The translations under genes were made by a program, and so were the position numbers. 64,000 nucleotides of DNA from Bacteroidota bacterium (GTDB taxonomy: Bacteria > Bacteroidota > Bacteroidia > 2-12-FULL-35-15), in NCBI GenBank assembly GCA_005772895.1, contig SXIH01000037.1:1-64000 (forward strand), read 5' to 3'. How positions within the stretch are numbered: the stretch's first letter is position 1; every line of letters starts with the position of its first letter. The notes beneath the pieces were generated by a model that was given only the letters and a program-made list of their open reading frames with translations, had not been told where the DNA came from and did no database searches. Shown piece by piece: positions 51,599-61,305 of this stretch.

Positions 51599-54061
51599 TT
51601 AACCTCGTTTTTTTCTGAGGTAAAGATAATCGAAAAAATAGAGAACTTTCAAGGAAACTGTATTCAATTGATTCGCCTCTAGAGTTGAAGTAAAATTGTT
51701 GGAATAACTTTTTACTACAATATTACTTTCGTTATAGATTGAGTTTTTCCAAACTAAATTCACAAAACTGCCCGGAGCAAACTGCCATTGAAATACCATA
51801 TCCACATTAAAAGCATTAAAATTGAAATCGTGGTTCTGATCATAACTGATGTTGTCAATTAAATAACCTTCTTCTGTAAGATTATAAAATCCTGCATAAT
51901 GACCACCAGTCCAGTAATGACGACCACGGATACTTAATGATAAATTGTTTCTGAATAAGTAACGTGCGGAGACAACGTTTTCAACTGTTTTAATGAAACG
52001 CAAACCAATAATAATATTATCGTTATGGTCGAAATTCACCCAGCCTCTGTCACCATCATCCTGCATGTAACTTGTTTTTAGTTCAAACGACAATTTATCG
52101 GTGGCACGAATAGTTGGAGTAAGAGTTACTCCAAAATATGGATTATAGCCTATTGTAGGTGAAATTAATCCGGTTGTTCCTCCAAAAATATTAAAATTAA
52201 AACTGATTTTTTTTCTTCTGTCGCTATTTACCCCTGTCCACATAGTTTGGTTGGTTGGACGAATCAAAATTCTTCCCGGAACTCTTGCCTCGTAATAATC
52301 AATCTCACCCAATGGTTCATATGAGCCGCCAACGTATATGTTATAAAAGTTTTTAAAAGTAGCATTTGTGTTCAGTTCCAAGCGCAAACTGTTTGTTTTG
52401 TGTGTAGTGAAATTAGAGTTGTGATTTAATCCAAAATTCAGATTTGCATTTAAAAAACTTTTCCAAGGTTGAAAACGGTTTAAACTTATATTAGCCCCTC
52501 GGTTTATGAAATTTGTTTCACGGGTAATTCCCATGTCATTGATATTAAACGTAGGGTTAATTGTGCCTTGATAAACATCAAATTGAAACCATCCTGAATT
52601 TTTTCCTCCGCCAAAAATATGTTGGAATCCGAACAAGTCGGTGTATTGATTTGTAACTGTATCTGTTTTAGAAAAAACATTGCTCATAGCAGCATTACCA
52701 AAAACAAAATAAGTATTCTTTTTATTATTTAGTGTAAATCCGCCACCCGTAACATTCGCATTGTTGCCATTGTTGTTGCGCTTTACATTTGTGTTTATTA
52801 AGTATGCTGATGAGCTGTTTTTCATCTGTTGATCAAAAACAAGAATGTTGTAATTCGAAAATGGCTCTGTTAAAATTTTGCGTTCATTTCCTAAACTATC
52901 TTTTGCTATAGCATATGTATCGTCCATAATTGCATTCAGCAATCCAATTCCTAATCCGTTTGGTGTACGTCCGGATATTTTTGTAGCATTTAATAATTTT
53001 GCCTGATCGGGGTTTTTTATGATAACTTCTTTTTCATCTGTTTGAGAATATGCATTATAATATCCTGATGGCCGTCTTCCAATTCTACGTGAATAAAACA
53101 AATCTCCTTTTTGAAACAAGTCAGTGCTTTCTTGAAAAAACGGTCGTTGTTCCTGAAACTGTTGTTCAAATGCACCTAAATTTTTTACAACATTATCACT
53201 TTGTACTTGAGTGAAATCGGGTAGGAGCGTAGCGTCAATTGTGAAACTTTCATTTAAACCATACTTCAAATCCATTCCTCCCGTAATGTTTGATGAATAA
53301 TTGCTTTCACCTTCAATGTTTGCAGGATAATGAGAAGTATATGCAGTGATATATGGTGTTAAAGACAAACGAATAGGTTGCTTCATATTTTCCATTCCTT
53401 TCAAGTAACCCCAATATTTAAAAGGGTTTGGGACACCACGTGGCAGTAAACCCCATTGATCGAACTCTCCATTTCTGGTAATACTTCTTGTAATTTGCAT
53501 TCCCCACGTTTGAGTACTCGTATTCGGAAAACGTAAAGCTGAAAACGGAATTTTTATTTCTACACTCCAACCTTCAGGATGAAGTTTTACAGAACTTTCC
53601 CAAACGGCATTGTATAGATAATCCGAAAAACGGGAATCATTTTGCACACCTGAAGCAGTAACTGATAAATCAAATGCATCTTGTTCTGTATTATATGTAT
53701 CAAAAACAACTCTGAAGTTGTCGGCATTCAATTGGTCATCACGGTTTCCTAATTGTTTACAAATACTATCTGAACAAGAATCATATAGGAAAGCAGCTAT
53801 ATATATAGCTGTATTGTCATAAACAATTTGAACATTAGTAGTTTGTGTAGGCTCTGCATTATAATTTGGAAAATTTTGCTTGAAATCAGAAATGATTGGA
53901 ACCGATTTCCAGGTTTCATCATCCAGCAATCCATCTATTTTTGGGGTTTTTACTGCACGGGTAGTGAAATATTCTTTTCTAGTAGGAATAGTATCTTTTT
54001 GAGCAAGAGCAAACTGGCAAGACAATAGTATTGAAAGCGCAATATATAGGGGATTCTTCAT
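51599..54061 (-). CDS. DUF5916 outer-membrane protein with CBM9-like domain
   Basis: 820 aa, signal peptide (LLSCQFALAQ). Residues ~30-220 form a CBM9-like sandwich (VKTPKIDGLLDDETWKSVP, YDNTAIYIAAFLYD, WSVEIKIPFSALRF); the remainder is DUF5916, rich in amphipathic beta strands and probably a large outer-membrane barrel. Signature: PFFQESTDLFQKGDLFYSRRIGRRP. Members are widespread in Bacteroidota with no proven role; uptake or surface binding of a glycan is a guess from the CBM-like part. Confidence 0.85.
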   Translation of the reverse strand: MKNPLYIALSILLSCQFALAQKDTIPTRKEYFTTRAVKTPKIDGLLDDETWKSVPIISDFKQNFPNYNAEPTQTTNVQIVYDNTAIYIAAFLYDSCSDSICKQLGNRDDQLNADNFRVVFDTYNTEQDAFDLSVTASGVQNDSRFSDYLYNAVWESSVKLHPEGWSVEIKIPFSALRFPNTSTQTWGMQITRSITRNGEFDQWGLLPRGVPNPFKYWGYLKGMENMKQPIRLSLTPYITAYTSHYPANIEGESNYSSNITGGMDLKYGLNESFTIDATLLPDFTQVQSDNVVKNLGAFEQQFQEQRPFFQESTDLFQKGDLFYSRRIGRRPSGYYNAYSQTDEKEVIIKNPDQAKLLNATKISGRTPNGLGIGLLNAIMDDTYAIAKDSLGNERKILTEPFSNYNILVFDQQMKNSSSAYLINTNVKRNNNGNNANVTGGGFTLNNKKNTYFVFGNAAMSNVFSKTDTVTNQYTDLFGFQHIFGGGKNSGWFQFDVYQGTINPTFNINDMGITRETNFINRGANISLNRFQPWKSFLNANLNFGLNHNSNFTTHKTNSLRLELNTNATFKNFYNIYVGGSYEPLGEIDYYEARVPGRILIRPTNQTMWTGVNSDRRKKISFNFNIFGGTTGLISPTIGYNPYFGVTLTPTIRATDKLSFELKTSYMQDDGDRGWVNFDHNDNIIIGLRFIKTVENVVSARYLFRNNLSLSIRGRHYWTGGHYAGFYNLTEEGYLIDNISYDQNHDFNFNAFNVDMVFQWQFAPGSFVNLVWKNSIYNESNIVVKSYSNNFTSTLEANQLNTVSLKVLYFFDYLYLRKKRG

Positions 54062-54209
54062 ATCAGTGTAAAAATAAGCTTATATAATATGTGCTCAAAT
54101 GTAAATGTAATAAGCGGTCATTCTCTAATTTTAACGGCTTTTAACATCTATGGATAGACGTGGACATTGTTATTGGTTGCTACCTATAACGAAGATTTAT
54201 ACAGATAGA

Positions 54210-54217
54210 TAAATTTG
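54210..54217 (+). promoter_or_regulatory. possible -7 box in the dapA upstream gap
   Basis: TAAATTTG at 54210-54217 matches the consensus but lies 117 bases before dapA and lacks a clear -33 box. A second weaker site TATCTTTA is at 54296-54303. Otherwise the 272-base gap (54062-54333) shows nothing notable. Confidence 0.3.
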
Positions 54218-54333
54218 CACAAAAATTAAAAATCCTATTTTATCATAATAATCATAAAAATCTGTGTTCCTATCCTTCAATCCCAAAAATCAATTTATCT
54301 TTACAAAAAACTACAAAAAAGTAGAATCAAATC

Positions 54334-55224
54334 ATGAGCAAAAATTCAAAATTCAAAGGAACGGGTGTTGCAATTGTAACACCATTTAACAAAGACGGAA
54401 GCATTGATTATAAATCACTAAATAAGTTGGTTGATTTCATAATTAAAGGTGGTGTTGAATATGTTGTTGTTCTTGGTACCACTGGTGAATCTGTTACTTT
54501 GAGTAAAGAAGAAAAACAATCTGTAGTTACTCATGTTATAGAAAACGTAAACAAACGTGTTCCTATTGTATTAGGTTTAGGTGGAAACAATACTCAGGAA
54601 ATTTTAAGTGCATTCAAAAAATCATCTGATTTCAATAATATTGATGCAATCCTTTCTGTATCTCCTTATTATAACAAACCAAATCAAAGAGGAATTTATC
54701 AGCATTACAAAGCAATAGCTGAGGCTTCTCCATTGCCGGTTATTTTATATAACGTTCCCGGAAGAACATCTTCAAACGTTACTGCGGACACAACAATTAA
54801 ATTAGCGACTGATTTCAAAAATATTATTGCTGTAAAAGAAGCATCAGGAAATTTAGAACAGTGTATGAAAATTATCAAACACCGTCCGAAAGACTTCCTA
54901 GTTATTTCAGGTGATGATATGCTTACATTACCAATGATTGCGGCTGGAGCAGATGGAGTAATTTCAGTAGTCGCAAATGCATTTCCAAAAGATTTTTCTG
55001 AAATGACCAGACAGATTTTAGCTGGAAATGTGAAAGAAGCACAAAAGCTGCATTATAAATTAACAGATATTATCGAACAATTATTTGCGGATGGAAATCC
55101 TGCCGGAATAAAAGCAGTTTTAGAAATGATGAAAATTTGCTCTCCAACCGTGCGTTTGCCATTGGTAAACGTAAACAAAGCAACTCAGAATGCTTTGAAG
55201 GAAATGGTGGAGATGTATAAGTAA
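54334..55224 (+). CDS. dapA: 4-hydroxy-tetrahydrodipicolinate synthase
   Basis: Condenses pyruvate with aspartate semialdehyde in the lysine/diaminopimelate pathway. 296 aa, typical. GTGVAIVTPFNKDGSID, GTTGESVTLS, YYNKPNQRGIYQHY, LYNVPGRTSSN with the proton-relay Tyr, and AVKEASGN with the Schiff-base Lys are all present. dapF of the same pathway is about 5 kb downstream. A strong terminator follows. Confidence 0.97.
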   Translation: MSKNSKFKGTGVAIVTPFNKDGSIDYKSLNKLVDFIIKGGVEYVVVLGTTGESVTLSKEEKQSVVTHVIENVNKRVPIVLGLGGNNTQEILSAFKKSSDFNNIDAILSVSPYYNKPNQRGIYQHYKAIAEASPLPVILYNVPGRTSSNVTADTTIKLATDFKNIIAVKEASGNLEQCMKIIKHRPKDFLVISGDDMLTLPMIAAGADGVISVVANAFPKDFSEMTRQILAGNVKEAQKLHYKLTDIIEQLFADGNPAGIKAVLEMMKICSPTVRLPLVNVNKATQNALKEMVEMYK

Positions 55225-55225
55225 C

Positions 55226-55248
55226 ACTTCGACTACGCTCAGAGTGAC
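55226..55248. repeat. half copy of the REP-like element
   Basis: CTTCGACTACGCTCAGAGTG resembles one arm of the palindrome at 30914-30963 (CTCGACTCCGCTCGAAGTG). It has no facing arm, so it is a decayed or solitary copy. Confidence 0.5.
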
Positions 55249-55256
55249 AAAAACAA

Positions 55257-55291
55257 AAAACGCCTCTCAGATTATTTCTGAGAGGCGTTTT
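55257..55291. terminator. bidirectional terminator between dapA and GAPDH
   Basis: A 15-bp perfect stem (AAAACGCCTCTCAGA / TCTGAGAGGCGTTTT) with a 5-base loop and A/T tails on both sides; it serves both convergent genes. Confidence 0.92.
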
Positions 55292-55312
55292 CTTTTGACT
55301 AAATACTTAGGA

Positions 55313-56791
55313 TTAGTAATAAACCATTCGTCTAACTTCTGCAATGAATTTAGAGAAGCGAATTACCTGACGTGTATAACCGTACTCGTTATCATACCAC
55401 ACGTATAATACAATGTTCTTTTTATCCGGACCAACAATTGTTGCCTGGCTGTCGAATACAGAAGGACAAGGATTTCCAATCACATCCGTAGAAACCAATT
55501 CGTTTGAATTCATGTATTGAATTTGCTCAACTAATGCTCCGTTTAAAGCAGCATCTTTCAAAATGTCGTTTACTTCTTCTTTAGTCACTTCACGATCAAT
55601 CGTCATACTTAAGATTGCAAGAGAAACGTTTGGTGTCGGAACACGCACAGAGTTAGCTGTGAATTTACCAGATAACTGAGGTAATACTTTTTTCAAAGCA
55701 CTTTCAGCACCAGTTTCTGTGATTACCATGTTTAATGCAGCAGAGCGACCTCTTCTGTATTTTTTATGGTAGTTGTCCAGTAAGTTTTGATCGTTAGTGT
55801 AGGAGTGAACCGTTTCAATATGTCCGCGTGCAATTCCCAATTTGCTATGAACTACTTGTAAAACCGGCATAATTGCGTTTGTTGTACAAGATGCTGCTGA
55901 AAAAATAGTGTCAGCTTTTATGTCAACAGTATGATGATTTACTCCATGAACAACATTTGGAATATCCTTCGCAGGAGCAGTTAATAAAACTTGCTTAATT
56001 CCTTTTGCTTGCAAGTGACGACTCAATTCAGCTTTGTCTCTGAAAACTCCTGTGTTATCAATTAGTAACGCATTGTTGATTCCATATTTTGTGTAATCCA
56101 CATCTTCTGGATTTTTTGCATCAATCATATAAACAGTATGACCGTTAATGATCAAAGCTTTTTTCTCTAAGTCTTCGATGATTGTTCCAGGAAAAACGCC
56201 ATGAACAGAATCTGTGCGTAATAAATCGGCACGCTTTATAATTTCTGCATCGCTACTTCCACGAGTTACAATTGCTTTTAAACGTAATTGTTCACCTTTT
56301 CCAGCTTGAGCAATAAGTTCTCTCGCGGCTAAACGGCCAATTCGTCCAAAACCAAACAATACTACATCTTTCGGAGTGATATTGTGTTTTTTACCTACAA
56401 ACTCAACAAGTTTATTTTTTAAGAAATCTTCTACACTTTTAAATTTCGAACCTTCTTGTTGCCATTCAAAAGCAAGTTTTCCAATATCTACACGTGACGG
56501 ACAAACATCCATTTGTGAAATTTGAGCTGCAATTGCTAGTGTATCTTCAACAGTAATAACTTTTTTAACGATATTTTTTGCGTAGTGGTGCAAGTTCATA
56601 ATTTCACTCGCGCTTCTGTCTACTAATTGATTTCTGAAAAGGATAAGTTCAATTGATTTCTCAAACCAAAGTTTCCCTATAATCCCGATAAGATCAATTG
56701 CAGCTTTTTCGTGATTAATCCAATCATTTAATTCAGTTTCATAAGTTCCTTTTGCTTTTCCTTCAGTTGGCTCCATTGTTTCAAGTGTCAT
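55313..56791 (-). CDS. glyceraldehyde-3-phosphate dehydrogenase, long form
   Basis: 492 aa against ~335 for the usual enzyme; the extra ~130 residues are N-terminal and helical. The core is a complete GAPDH: FGFGRIGRLAARE for NAD(P) binding, SAASCTTNAIMP with the catalytic Cys, HSYTNDQNLLDNYHKKYRRGRSAALN, and WYDNEYGYTRQVIRF at the C-terminus. Long GAPDHs of this kind occur in Bacteroidota. Glycolytic or gluconeogenic direction cannot be decided from sequence. Confidence 0.93.
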   Translation of the reverse strand: MTLETMEPTEGKAKGTYETELNDWINHEKAAIDLIGIIGKLWFEKSIELILFRNQLVDRSASEIMNLHHYAKNIVKKVITVEDTLAIAAQISQMDVCPSRVDIGKLAFEWQQEGSKFKSVEDFLKNKLVEFVGKKHNITPKDVVLFGFGRIGRLAARELIAQAGKGEQLRLKAIVTRGSSDAEIIKRADLLRTDSVHGVFPGTIIEDLEKKALIINGHTVYMIDAKNPEDVDYTKYGINNALLIDNTGVFRDKAELSRHLQAKGIKQVLLTAPAKDIPNVVHGVNHHTVDIKADTIFSAASCTTNAIMPVLQVVHSKLGIARGHIETVHSYTNDQNLLDNYHKKYRRGRSAALNMVITETGAESALKKVLPQLSGKFTANSVRVPTPNVSLAILSMTIDREVTKEEVNDILKDAALNGALVEQIQYMNSNELVSTDVIGNPCPSVFDSQATIVGPDKKNIVLYVWYDNEYGYTRQVIRFSKFIAEVRRMVYY

Positions 56792-56860
56792 AATTTTAAA
56801 CGGATTGTGTTTTAGGTGTTATTAAAAGATTAATTTTTTGCGTGTTAAAAATAAAAAAAT

Positions 56861-56917
56861 AACCGCACAAACATCAGTTTTACTTATTCTTAGTTTTCAA
56901 CTGATTTTTGTGCGGTT
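56861..56917 (-). terminator. terminator of the sigma factor gene
   Basis: Arms of 19 bases (56861-56879 and 56899-56917, core AACCGCACAAA / TTTGTGCGGTT) with one mismatch around a 19-base loop, followed on the minus strand by ATTTTTTTATTTTT. It lies 22 bases past the sigma factor stop. Confidence 0.85.
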
Positions 56918-56939
56918 TCATTGCCTTTGGCGGTATTGC

Positions 56940-57803
56940 TTAGCCCAAATACGTTTTAAGTAATTTACTTCTTGAGTTATGACGTAATCTTCTGATAGCT
57001 TTTTCTTTAATCTGACGAACACGCTCACGGGTTAAATCGAATTTTGCTCCGATTTCTTCCAAAGTTAATCCATGGTTGATACCGATTCCGAAAAACAATT
57101 TTACAACATCACGTTCTCTCTCTGTTAATGTAGATAAAGAACGTTCGATTTCTCTTTGTAATGATTCGTTCATTAATAAGTTATCAGCACGCGGAGAATC
57201 ATGATTCACCAAAACATCTAATAAACTGTTTTCTTCTCCGTTTACAAAAGGAGCATCCATAGATACGTGTCGTCCGGATACTCTCATTGTATCGGCAACC
57301 TTATCTTGAGGAAGTTCTAAAATATCAGATAATTCCTCTGCACTTGGCTCACGCTCGAACTGTTGCTCTAAACGGGAATATGCTTTGTTGATTTTATTCA
57401 AAGAACCAACTTGGTTCAAAGGTAAACGAACGATACGTGATTGTTCTGCTAAAGCCTGAAGAATAGATTGACGAATCCACCATACAGCGTATGAAATGAA
57501 TTTAAAACCACGTGTTTCATCAAAACGTTTTGCTGCTTTAATCAAACCTAAATTCCCTTCGTTAATTAAATCGGGTAGACTTAATCCCTGATTTTGATAT
57601 TGCTTTGCAACAGAAACAACGAAACGTAAATTCGACTTCGTTAATTTCTCCAAAGCAACTTGATCTCCTGCTCTGATTTTCACTGCTAAAATTACTTCTT
57701 CTTCTGCGGTAATCAACTCCTCGCGACCAATTTCCTGAAGATATTTATCCAAGGAAGCACTCTCACGATTGGTAATTGATTTGGTTATTTTGAGTTGTCT
57801 CAT
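56940..57803 (-). CDS. rpoD: primary RNA polymerase sigma factor (RpoD/SigA)
   Basis: 287 aa, the compact Bacteroidota primary sigma factor without region 1.1. Region 1.2/2 [19 protein letters not shown], region 2.3-2.4 [25 protein letters not shown], region 3, and region 4.2 [29 protein letters not shown]. It should recognise the TTTG/TAnnTTTG promoters seen throughout this window. Monocistronic. Confidence 0.96.
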   Translation of the reverse strand: MRQLKITKSITNRESASLDKYLQEIGREELITAEEEVILAVKIRAGDQVALEKLTKSNLRFVVSVAKQYQNQGLSLPDLINEGNLGLIKAAKRFDETRGFKFISYAVWWIRQSILQALAEQSRIVRLPLNQVGSLNKINKAYSRLEQQFEREPSAEELSDILELPQDKVADTMRVSGRHVSMDAPFVNGEENSLLDVLVNHDSPRADNLLMNESLQREIERSLSTLTERERDVVKLFFGIGINHGLTLEEIGAKFDLTRERVRQIKEKAIRRLRHNSRSKLLKTYLG

Positions 57804-57945
57804 AGACTTATTTTGAATTTTAAGGATGGTTAATTCGGGTACAAAGGTAGTCTATAACTCTTTGTTTTTACAAATATTTCATCTTAAAATAACATTTGGA
57901 AATAGCTGGTTGTTAGCAACTTACAAATAATTAGACTTATCACTA

Positions 57946-57969
57946 AAAAGCCTCTATAAAGAGGCTTTT
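57946..57969. terminator. terminator-like hairpin in the rpoD-degP gap
   Basis: AAAAGCCTC / GAGGCTTTT, a 9-bp stem with a 6-base loop and T-rich ends on both strands. It lies 208 bases beyond the degP stop on the minus strand and could end read-through from degP before the rpoD promoter region. Confidence 0.6.
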
Positions 57970-58053
57970 ATTGTCGATAAAATAGAATTTTGCTGTGAAT
58001 AAAAACATTTGACATTTTTTTAAAAAAGAACTGTACTCTCAGAATTTGGGAGA

Positions 58054-58179
58054 TGCCGAATAAAATATGTGATTGTGTATTTCGCAAAAACAATGCTTTC
58101 GTTCACATATTTTTTCGGCATAAATCCACTGTAAATTTTGATAAAGCCCTTCAGGCTGAGTCAAAATACATTGGATTTA
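58054..58179. other. two adjacent large inverted repeats behind degP
   Basis: Structure 1: arms 58054-58072 and 58103-58120 (core TGCCGAATAAAATATGTGA against TCACATATTTTTTCGGCA, one bulge) around a 30-base loop. Structure 2, directly abutting: arms from TAAATCCA (58121-58128) to TGGATTTA (58172-58179), with further pairing AATTTTGA / TCAAAAT and an AGCC-TTCA-GGCT tip. Structure 2 overlaps the last codon bases of degP. Together they fill most of the 373-base gap between rpoD and degP, with no ORF support. Could be a structured 3' UTR, processed RNA or a MITE-like insertion. Confidence 0.6.
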
Positions 58180-59643
58180 CATTCCAAACCCATAATATGC
58201 CCTCATGCCATTAGGATAAATTCCTTCGATCAATACTCCGCCTTTTTTATTTTCCAGAGTATTTTTTATATCATCAATCGTAGCAATTTTCTTTTTATCC
58301 ACACTTGTAATGATAAATCCTTCTTTGATTCCTGCACTCAATAATTTGCCTGCACCGAGTTTTGCAATTTTTAATCCATAGTCGATGTTTAACTTTTTCA
58401 TGTCCTCTTTGCTTATGTCTTCAAATGAAGCGCCTAAAGCAGATATAACTTCTACTTTTGGTTTTAGAACAACATCTGTATTTCCATCTTTATTTTTCAA
58501 AACAACAGCCATAACCTTTTCCTGATTATTTCTGTTCAAAGTGATATTTATTTTGTTTCCCGGGCGGTATCTGCTGATTTGTTCAAGTAACTCCGGCTGA
58601 TTATTAACAGCAGCATCACCAATTTTTGTTACAACATCACCCTCTTTAATTCCTGCTTCTGCACCGGCACCGCCTTCAACAACTCCTTTGATATAAACTC
58701 CCTTGATTTCAGTAATGCTTTTTTCTTTTGCAAGTTTTCCATCTAAATCCTGAATTATTAAACCGATAAAAGCACGCTGAACTTCACCAAACTCTAATAA
58801 ATCAGCCACAACTTTTCTTGCCAAGTTAACCGGGATAGCAAAGGAATATCCTGTGTATGAACCGGTGGTTGAAGCAATAGCTGAATTAATTCCAACCAAT
58901 TCGCCTTTTGCATTTACCAAAGCTCCTCCGCTGTTTCCAGGATTAACTGCTGCATCTGTCTGCAAATAAGCTTCTACCGGAAATTGCCCTCTCGCTTGAT
59001 CGTTTGCTAAAATATTTATGTTTCTTCCTTTAGCGCTTATAATACCAGCAGTTACTGTTGAATTTAAATTAAACGGATTTCCTACTGCCAAAACCCATTC
59101 CCCCACTTTAACATCATCAGAGTTTCCATAATTAATAAATTTTAATCCTTCTTCTTTGATTTTAAGTAATGCTAAGTCTGTTGAAGGGTCTCTGCCTATA
59201 ATTTCAGCCGGATAACTTCTTTTGTCATCCAACGTAATTTCTACTTTATCGGCTCCATCTACAACGTGGTTGTTGGTTACAATATAACCATCCTGAGAAA
59301 TAATGACTCCAGAACCTGTTGACATAGGTGCTTGTTGTGGTTGTCGCTGACCGTGTAATCCGAAAAAATCACGGAAGGGATCATATAAATAGGGGTTTTG
59401 AGTTTCTAAAGGATAAGTTGTTTTTACGTTTACAACCGAATGAACCGAAGAGGCTGCTGCTGTTGTAAAGTCTACCGCCAGTTCCGGAGCACTGGCACCC
59501 GGTAGTTTTACGTATTTTACAGGTGCCTGATATTCAATTTGTGAAATTTGATTATCAGTCTGTTTGTTTAAAAGGTGATTAAGACCAAGAGCGGTAAATC
59601 CACCAATTCCTGCGATTGCAAATACTCCTAAAATCTTTTTCAT
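58177..59643 (-). CDS. degP: DegP/HtrA family periplasmic serine protease
   Basis: 488 aa. N-terminal signal/anchor (VFAIAGIGGFTALGLNHLL), trypsin-like protease domain with the triad His in TNNHVVDGAD, Asp in DPSTDLALLKI and Ser in NPGNSGGALVN, then two PDZ domains (~310-400 and ~415-488; second one divergent). It degrades or refolds misfolded envelope proteins. Length and plan match Bacteroidota Do-like proteases. Divergent from the plus-strand dapF operon. Confidence 0.95.
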   Translation of the reverse strand: MKKILGVFAIAGIGGFTALGLNHLLNKQTDNQISQIEYQAPVKYVKLPGASAPELAVDFTTAAASSVHSVVNVKTTYPLETQNPYLYDPFRDFFGLHGQRQPQQAPMSTGSGVIISQDGYIVTNNHVVDGADKVEITLDDKRSYPAEIIGRDPSTDLALLKIKEEGLKFINYGNSDDVKVGEWVLAVGNPFNLNSTVTAGIISAKGRNINILANDQARGQFPVEAYLQTDAAVNPGNSGGALVNAKGELVGINSAIASTTGSYTGYSFAIPVNLARKVVADLLEFGEVQRAFIGLIIQDLDGKLAKEKSITEIKGVYIKGVVEGGAGAEAGIKEGDVVTKIGDAAVNNQPELLEQISRYRPGNKINITLNRNNQEKVMAVVLKNKDGNTDVVLKPKVEVISALGASFEDISKEDMKKLNIDYGLKIAKLGAGKLLSAGIKEGFIITSVDKKKIATIDDIKNTLENKKGGVLIEGIYPNGMRAYYGFGM

Positions 59644-59816
59644 AATAATTTCTTTTTAAAGTTTTTAATATAACGAAATTTAACTCAAAATGTAACACAA
59701 ATTTTATTCCTATATTATTTTTGTCATTTATTTTTAACATACTTTAACAGCGGTTTGCAAAGGTTGTTTAACTTTACACAAATATTAAAAACAAGCAATT
59801 TTTCTATTATTATTTG

Positions 59817-60521
59817 ATGAGTAGTTTTAAAGAAAAATCATACGGTTTTATAATCGGAATTTTAGTCGGACTAATTGTGGCCGGTGGTTTTTTTATTTTT
59901 AAACTGGACGATTATTTTAAAGAATTAAGTTTTTACAAATCAGTATCCAATACTTTTTCAACAGATGAAAAAGTTGCTGATTCGAATACCAAAGAAGAGC
60001 ATGTTCCTAAGTCGGATGAAACTAAGAAAAAGAAAAAGGCGGTAGTAATAACTGTTGATGAAAACGGAGAGGATAAAAAAGTAGAACAATCGGATACAAC
60101 TAAAATTGTTAAAGATTCATTGACTCTAGTGAATCCTGATTCAGACGATGTTGTGGTGCGTAAGGATGAATTGCTTTCTACAAAAACATTGGAAGTAATA
60201 AACATGGATCCTGTTGCAAAAATGACAGGAAAAGATTCATTATTACAAAAAGTAAGTGGAATAAAAGACGACAGAAGTTCATCAAAACAATTTATAAATA
60301 TTGAATTCTGGTCCTCACCATTGAATTACAAAGGATACAAAATGAGTAAATACAAATTGATCTTGTACGGTGTTTCGTCACCGGATGGATTAAGAATATT
60401 TAAATTGGATGACGTAGTGTATTTGAAGAGTGCTTCTTTCGTTTATAGATTAGATGCATCAGGAGACTTTAAACCTTACGAACGAATTAGTGATGAATCA
60501 ATCATTAACAGATTAAAGTAA
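59817..60521 (+). CDS. membrane-anchored hypothetical protein upstream of dapF
   Basis: Unrecognised. Start at the ATG at 59817 (MSSFKEKSYGF); the track uses the preceding TTG. One membrane helix at ~9-29 (FIIGILVGLIVAGGFFIF), a charged Lys/Glu/Asp linker (~50-125), then a compact C-terminal domain (~145-235, FINIEFWSSPLNYKGYKMSKYKLILYG ... DVVYLKSASFVYRL) probably in the periplasm. It ends 1 base before the dapF start, so they are one operon. Function unknown. Confidence 0.75.
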   Translation: MSSFKEKSYGFIIGILVGLIVAGGFFIFKLDDYFKELSFYKSVSNTFSTDEKVADSNTKEEHVPKSDETKKKKKAVVITVDENGEDKKVEQSDTTKIVKDSLTLVNPDSDDVVVRKDELLSTKTLEVINMDPVAKMTGKDSLLQKVSGIKDDRSSSKQFINIEFWSSPLNYKGYKMSKYKLILYGVSSPDGLRIFKLDDVVYLKSASFVYRLDASGDFKPYERISDESIINRLK

Positions 60522-60522
60522 T

Positions 60523-61305
60523 ATGAATATTGTTTTTACTAAATATCAGGGAACCGGAAACGACTTTATCATTATTGATAATCGTGATATGAAATTCAAT
60601 CGGGATAATAATGCTTTGGTTGCAAAACTTTGTGATAGAAGGTTTGGAATTGGTGGTGACGGTTTAATGCTTTTACAATCTAAAATAGGATACGATTTTG
60701 AAATGGTTTATTACAATTCTGATGGAAACGAAAGCAGTATGTGTGGAAATGGCGGACGATGCATTGTTGAATTTGCAAGAACATTAGGGTTGGTAAAATC
60801 AAAAGCCCATTTTTTAGCATCTGATGGCGAACACGAAGCTCAAGTGAATACCGGTTATATTAGCTTAAAGATGAATAACGTTAGCAAAGTGGAAATGAAC
60901 GGAGCATTTGCTTATTTGAACACAGGCTCTCCTCATTATGTTGCTTTTGTGAACGATGTAAAAAATTACAAGGTTTTTGAAGAAGGAAAAAAAATCAGAA
61001 ACAGCGAACGTTTTATGGCGAGAGGAACCAACGTTAATTTTGTGGAAAAAGAATTAAAAGAATTATTTGTAAGAACTTACGAGCGTGGGGTAGAGGATGA
61101 AACGTATTCATGCGGAACAGGTGTTACAGCAGCAGCTTTGGTTGCGTCATTAAAAAATGTTTCTACTGCTTTAGATTATTGTGATGTTAAAACTTTAGGT
61201 GGAAATTTAAAAGTAAAATTCAATAAACACGAGGACAATTCATTTACGGATATTTGGTTGGAAGGTCCGGCTACTTTTGTTTTTAAAGGAGAAATCAATA
61301 TTTAA
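60523..61305 (+). CDS. dapF: diaminopimelate epimerase
   Basis: Interconverts LL- and meso-diaminopimelate for lysine and peptidoglycan. 260 aa. FTKYQGTGNDFIIID, the first catalytic Cys in MCGNGGRCI, and the second in SCGTGVTAAAL are intact, as is RFGIGGDGLML. Second gene of a tightly packed operon; its stop overlaps the next start by one base (TAATG). Confidence 0.96.
   Translation: MNIVFTKYQGTGNDFIIIDNRDMKFNRDNNALVAKLCDRRFGIGGDGLMLLQSKIGYDFEMVYYNSDGNESSMCGNGGRCIVEFARTLGLVKSKAHFLASDGEHEAQVNTGYISLKMNNVSKVEMNGAFAYLNTGSPHYVAFVNDVKNYKVFEEGKKIRNSERFMARGTNVNFVEKELKELFVRTYERGVEDETYSCGTGVTAAALVASLKNVSTALDYCDVKTLGGNLKVKFNKHEDNSFTDIWLEGPATFVFKGEINI

Noticed and set aside
57804-58176. tRNA or small ORF in the rpoD-degP gap
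   Set aside because: No cloverleaf, no CCA end and no coding-like frame; only hairpins are seen.
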